Assembly (NCBI RefSeq): GCF_042684485.1
Contig: NZ_JBHULM010000007.1
Coordinates: 248,001-312,000 of the forward strand
Direction of reading: 5' to 3'
DNA: 64,000 nt
Source of the DNA: Oceanihabitans gracilariae
GTDB taxonomy: Bacteria; Bacteroidota; Bacteroidia; Flavobacteriales; Flavobacteriaceae
Part shown: one piece after another, positions 61,449 to 64,000 of the stretch
Layout: each line of letters begins with the position of its first letter
Position numbering within the stretch: the stretch's first letter is position 1
Program-made: the position numbers and the translations under genes
Notes under the pieces: generated by a model
The model's database searches: none
The model's input: only the letters and a program-made list of their open reading frames with translations
Told to the model about the DNA's origin: nothing

Positions 61449-62384
61449 CTATTTGTTTTTTAATTGCTTAATGATTTCTGGTATTTTTTTCACGTATGCT
61501 AAATCTTTAAGTTTTACTCTAGATTCTTCTATAGGTGTACCAAAATAAGACTTACCTCCTTCTACAGATTTAGTAACTCCTGTTTGCCCTAAGATTACAG
61601 CTTTTTCGCCAATGCTAATTCCGCTAGTTGTTCCTACTTGTCCCCAAATAGTAACTTCATCACCAATAACACAACAACCAGCAATACCTGTTTGTGATGC
61701 TATTAAGCATTTTTTACCTATTACAGTATCATGACCTACTTGAATTTGGTTATCTAGTTTTGAACCTTCACCTATAGTGGTATCTCCTGTAACCCCTTTA
61801 TCTATAGTACAAAGTGCACCTATATCTACATGGTCTTTAATAACGACTCTTCCTCCAGAAATTAAAGGATCAAAACCTTCTGGTCTGTTTTTATAATAAA
61901 ATGCAGATGCACCTAAAACAGTTCCAGCTTGAATGGTTACATGGTTACCAATTACAGTATCATCATAAATACTTACATTAGAATGAACAACGCAGTTATC
62001 TCCTATAGTTACATTATTACCAATAAAACAATTGGGTTGTATAATGGTATTTTCACCTATGGTTGCTGAAGGTGATATAGCTACATTTGAAGCTTGAAAT
62101 GGCTTAAAATGCTGTGTGATTTTATTAAAATCTCTAAAAGGATCGTCACTTATAAGTAGTGCTTTACCTTCTGGACATGCTACTTCTTTGTTTATTAATA
62201 CTATAGTTGCTGCAGATTGTAATGCTTTATCATAGTATTTAGGATGGTCTACAAATACAACGTCACCAGCTTCTACTACATGAATTTCATTAATACCAAG
62301 AACTTGAAAATTAGCATCTCCAACATATTTACAATCTATTAAATCTGCAATTTGTTGAAGCGTATGTGGTTTTGGAAATTTCAT
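61449..62384 (-). CDS. lpxD: LpxD-type UDP-3-O-acylglucosamine N-acyltransferase
   Basis: Third step of lipid A synthesis: N-acylation of UDP-3-O-acylglucosamine. 311 residues from the ATG at 62384 (MKFPKPHTLQQIADLI); the frame is open eight codons further, but this is the family start. Uridine-binding N-terminal domain, then about ten hexapeptide repeats of a left-handed beta-helix; QVGHDTVIG near residue 232 holds the catalytic His. Many Bacteroidota have a second LpxD next to lpxC/fabZ; this is the copy downstream of efp. Confidence 0.9.
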   Translation of the reverse strand: MKFPKPHTLQQIADLIDCKYVGDANFQVLGINEIHVVEAGDVVFVDHPKYYDKALQSAATIVLINKEVACPEGKALLISDDPFRDFNKITQHFKPFQASNVAISPSATIGENTIIQPNCFIGNNVTIGDNCVVHSNVSIYDDTVIGNHVTIQAGTVLGASAFYYKNRPEGFDPLISGGRVVIKDHVDIGALCTIDKGVTGDTTIGEGSKLDNQIQVGHDTVIGKKCLIASQTGIAGCCVIGDEVTIWGQVGTTSGISIGEKAVILGQTGVTKSVEGGKSYFGTPIEESRVKLKDLAYVKKIPEIIKQLKNK

Positions 62385-62465
62385 ATTTAAGTGTACAGTT
62401 ATTTGCAAGCAATCTATTAGTTAGCTTTGGTACCTAGTAAAGATTGCTTGCTGCTAACTTATTTA

Positions 62466-63032
62466 TTAATCTTTAACACGCTCTTTGTACGTTCCTTTTT
62501 CTGTTTCTACTTTAATTCTGTCTCCTTCATTAATAAATAAAGGTACATTTACAGTAGCTCCTGTTTCAACAGTTGCTGGTTTTGTAGCGTTTGTTGCAGT
62601 ATTTCCTTTAACTCCTGGTTCTGTAGCTGTTACTTCAAGAATTACACTTGCAGGCATTTCTACAGATAAAGGTGCATTATCTTCTGTATTAATGATAACT
62701 GTTACCACTTCACCTTCTTTCATTAATTCTGGTTTGTCTAGAGCAGCTTCTGTTAATTGAATTTGCGTATAATCTGCTTCATTCATAAAATGATAAAAAT
62801 CACCATCATTGTATAAGAATTGAAACTTATGTGTTTCTACACGTACATCTTCTAATTTATGACCTGCAGAAAAAGTATTATCTAATACTTTACCAGTAGT
62901 TACGCTTTTCATTTTTGTTCTAACAAAAGCAGGTCCTTTACCAGGTTTTACGTGTAAAAATTCAACAATTTTATAAATATCGTTGTTATATCTTATACAA
63001 AGTCCGTTTCTAATATCTGAAGTTGTTGCCAT
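62466..63032 (-). CDS. efp: Elongation factor P
   Basis: Relieves ribosome stalling at proline runs. 188 residues from the ATG at 63032 (MATTSDIRNG), four codons inside the longest frame. Three beta-barrel domains. The tip loop is VKPGKGPAFVRTKMKS with Lys 32 at the modification site, so a lysine-type modification (EpmA/EpmB-like) or an unmodified Lys is expected rather than the Arg-type EarP route. Lies between lpxD and lpxA in one run of genes. Confidence 0.95.
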   Translation of the reverse strand: MATTSDIRNGLCIRYNNDIYKIVEFLHVKPGKGPAFVRTKMKSVTTGKVLDNTFSAGHKLEDVRVETHKFQFLYNDGDFYHFMNEADYTQIQLTEAALDKPELMKEGEVVTVIINTEDNAPLSVEMPASVILEVTATEPGVKGNTATNATKPATVETGATVNVPLFINEGDRIKVETEKGTYKERVKD

Positions 63033-63075
63033 AGTAATCCCCAAGAAAGTGGGTATCTTTTAATTTATTTTATTA

Positions 63076-63861
63076 TTAGTTTGATTTGAAGTAACCTTTC
63101 ATAATACCACGATGCGAATTCCTAATAAATTGAAGAATTTCATCACGTTCATGAGTTGCTTCCATTTCTGCTTCAATTAAATCTGAAGCTTGTGTGTTAT
63201 TATAATTTTTTTGATATAAAATTCTGTATATATCTTGAATTTCTCTTATTTTTTCGGTTGCAAAGCCTCTTCTTCTTAAACCAACAGAATTGATTCCTAC
63301 ATAAGATAGAGGTTCACGAGCCGCTTTTACAAAAGGAGGCACATCTTTTCGTACTAAAGATCCTCCTGTTACAAAGGCATGATTACCAATAGAACAAAAT
63401 TGATGTACAGCAGTCATACCTGCTAATACTACATAATCTCCTACAGTTATATGTCCTGCTAGAGTACTATTGTTTGAGAATATACAATTATTTCCTACCA
63501 CGCAATCATGCGCAATATGGCAATATGCCATAATTAAACAATTGTCACCAATTACGGTTTTCATTTTGTCTGTAGTACCACGATTAATAGTTACACATTC
63601 TCTAATGGTAACATTATCACCAATAATGGTAAGTGTATCTTCATCTTTATATTTTAAATCTTGAGGCACACCAGAAATTACTGCTCCAGGAAAAATATTA
63701 CAATTTTTACCTATTCGAGCACCTTCCATGATAGTAACATTACTACCAATCCATGTTCCCTCACCAATAATAACATTGTTATGTATGGTTGTAAAAGGAT
63801 CTATAACTACATTTTTTGCAATTTTTGCGCCAGGATGTACGTAAGCTAAAGGTTGATTCAT
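63076..63861 (-). CDS. lpxA: Acyl-[ACP]-UDP-N-acetylglucosamine O-acyltransferase LpxA
   Basis: First step of lipid A synthesis. 261 residues: N-terminal hexapeptide beta-helix (about 1-190) with NCLIMAYCHIAHDCVVGNN carrying the catalytic His near residue 120, then the helical LpxA C-terminal domain (GLRRRGFATEKIREIQDIYR). 43 bases upstream of efp and 11 bases after the lpxC/fabZ stop. Confidence 0.95.
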   Translation of the reverse strand: MNQPLAYVHPGAKIAKNVVIDPFTTIHNNVIIGEGTWIGSNVTIMEGARIGKNCNIFPGAVISGVPQDLKYKDEDTLTIIGDNVTIRECVTINRGTTDKMKTVIGDNCLIMAYCHIAHDCVVGNNCIFSNNSTLAGHITVGDYVVLAGMTAVHQFCSIGNHAFVTGGSLVRKDVPPFVKAAREPLSYVGINSVGLRRRGFATEKIREIQDIYRILYQKNYNNTQASDLIEAEMEATHERDEILQFIRNSHRGIMKGYFKSN

Positions 63862-63872
63862 TTTTTTATTTA

Positions 63873-64000
63873 TTATTTTACTTTAGATATTTGTGCCATT
63901 AGTTCTGCTTCTGCACATAATTTTCCGTTTGCATAAGCATAACCTTGCATGTGACAAATACCTCTACGTATTGGCGTAATTAAATCGCATTTAAAGATTA
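63873..64000 (-). CDS. 3' end of bifunctional LpxC/FabZ (FabZ part), start outside window
   Basis: The visible 42 codons read (in part) CDLITPIRRGICHMQGYAYA, then NGKLCAEAELMAQISKVK and a stop at 63875-63873. This is the C-terminal end of FabZ, the 3-hydroxyacyl-ACP dehydratase. In Bacteroidota this domain is fused behind LpxC and sits directly before lpxA, as here. The fusion cannot be seen in the window and follows from family knowledge. Confidence 0.82.
   Translation of the reverse strand, partial: IFKCDLITPIRRGICHMQGYAYANGKLCAEAELMAQISKVK

Overview
The window is about 30-33% GC, gene-dense and typical of a marine member of the Flavobacteriaceae (Bacteroidota). The signs are promoters of the TAnnTTTG type, starts without Shine-Dalgarno sequences in A-rich leaders, many SPII lipoproteins, a T9SS type A C-terminal sorting domain, DUF6090 and DUF4369 proteins, and the lpxC/fabZ-lpxA-efp-lpxD-sucD order. 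I see no rRNA or tRNA gene, no CRISPR array, no insertion sequence and no phage.

Layout. 1-2546 (minus): periplasmic adaptor (cut by the left edge) and TolC partner of an efflux pump. 2785-4268 (plus): promoter, very compact SAM-I-like riboswitch and an NhaC-family transporter (predicted methionine transporter MetT). 5331-10299 (plus): TetR-led operon of a nitroreductase, two NAD(P)H oxidoreductases, an iron alcohol dehydrogenase and a DJ-1/PfpI lipoprotein, which looks like a reactive electrophile/aldehyde response. 10445-14906 (minus): cold-shock protein, DUF2130 protein and two DEAD-box helicases. 15688-22601 (minus) with divergent 22866-23603: polyol (mannitol-like) operon of outer-membrane barrel, ABC importer, mannitol dehydrogenase and fructokinase, facing a NrtR/AraR-type regulator, with two matching inverted repeats between them.

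24520-38179 (minus) is the most unusual part. It starts, in transcription order, with an ECF sigma factor, a putative anti-sigma protein and a CpxP-like protein, then EF-hand proteins, a CotH-type kinase, a DUF6090 protein, three YHYH proteins, a YwqK/MORN protein and a SCO protein. Four places in this locus carry the same two-part promoter (minus strand CAAGT, exactly 14 bases, GCATCTAAA), each directly before a gene or operon. I infer a self-contained sigma regulon for calcium/metal and phosphorylation functions in the cell envelope. Just downstream lies a 1229-residue lipoprotein that joins a metallophosphoesterase, a segment with kinase-like motifs and an Omp85-type barrel.

38214-64000 is mostly core functions: a third DEAD-box helicase, CIA30, RlmI-like methyltransferase, OmpA lipoprotein, M16 peptidase, TlpA protein, LRR-T9SS protein, thioesterase, DUF72, DUF2461, a stress/ion group (acidic lipoprotein, DUF1328, MscS, Dps, CorA), truA, SPFH protein, VWA membrane protein, fabG, sucD, and the lipid A/EF-P group lpxD, efp, lpxA and the FabZ end of lpxC/fabZ, cut by the right edge.
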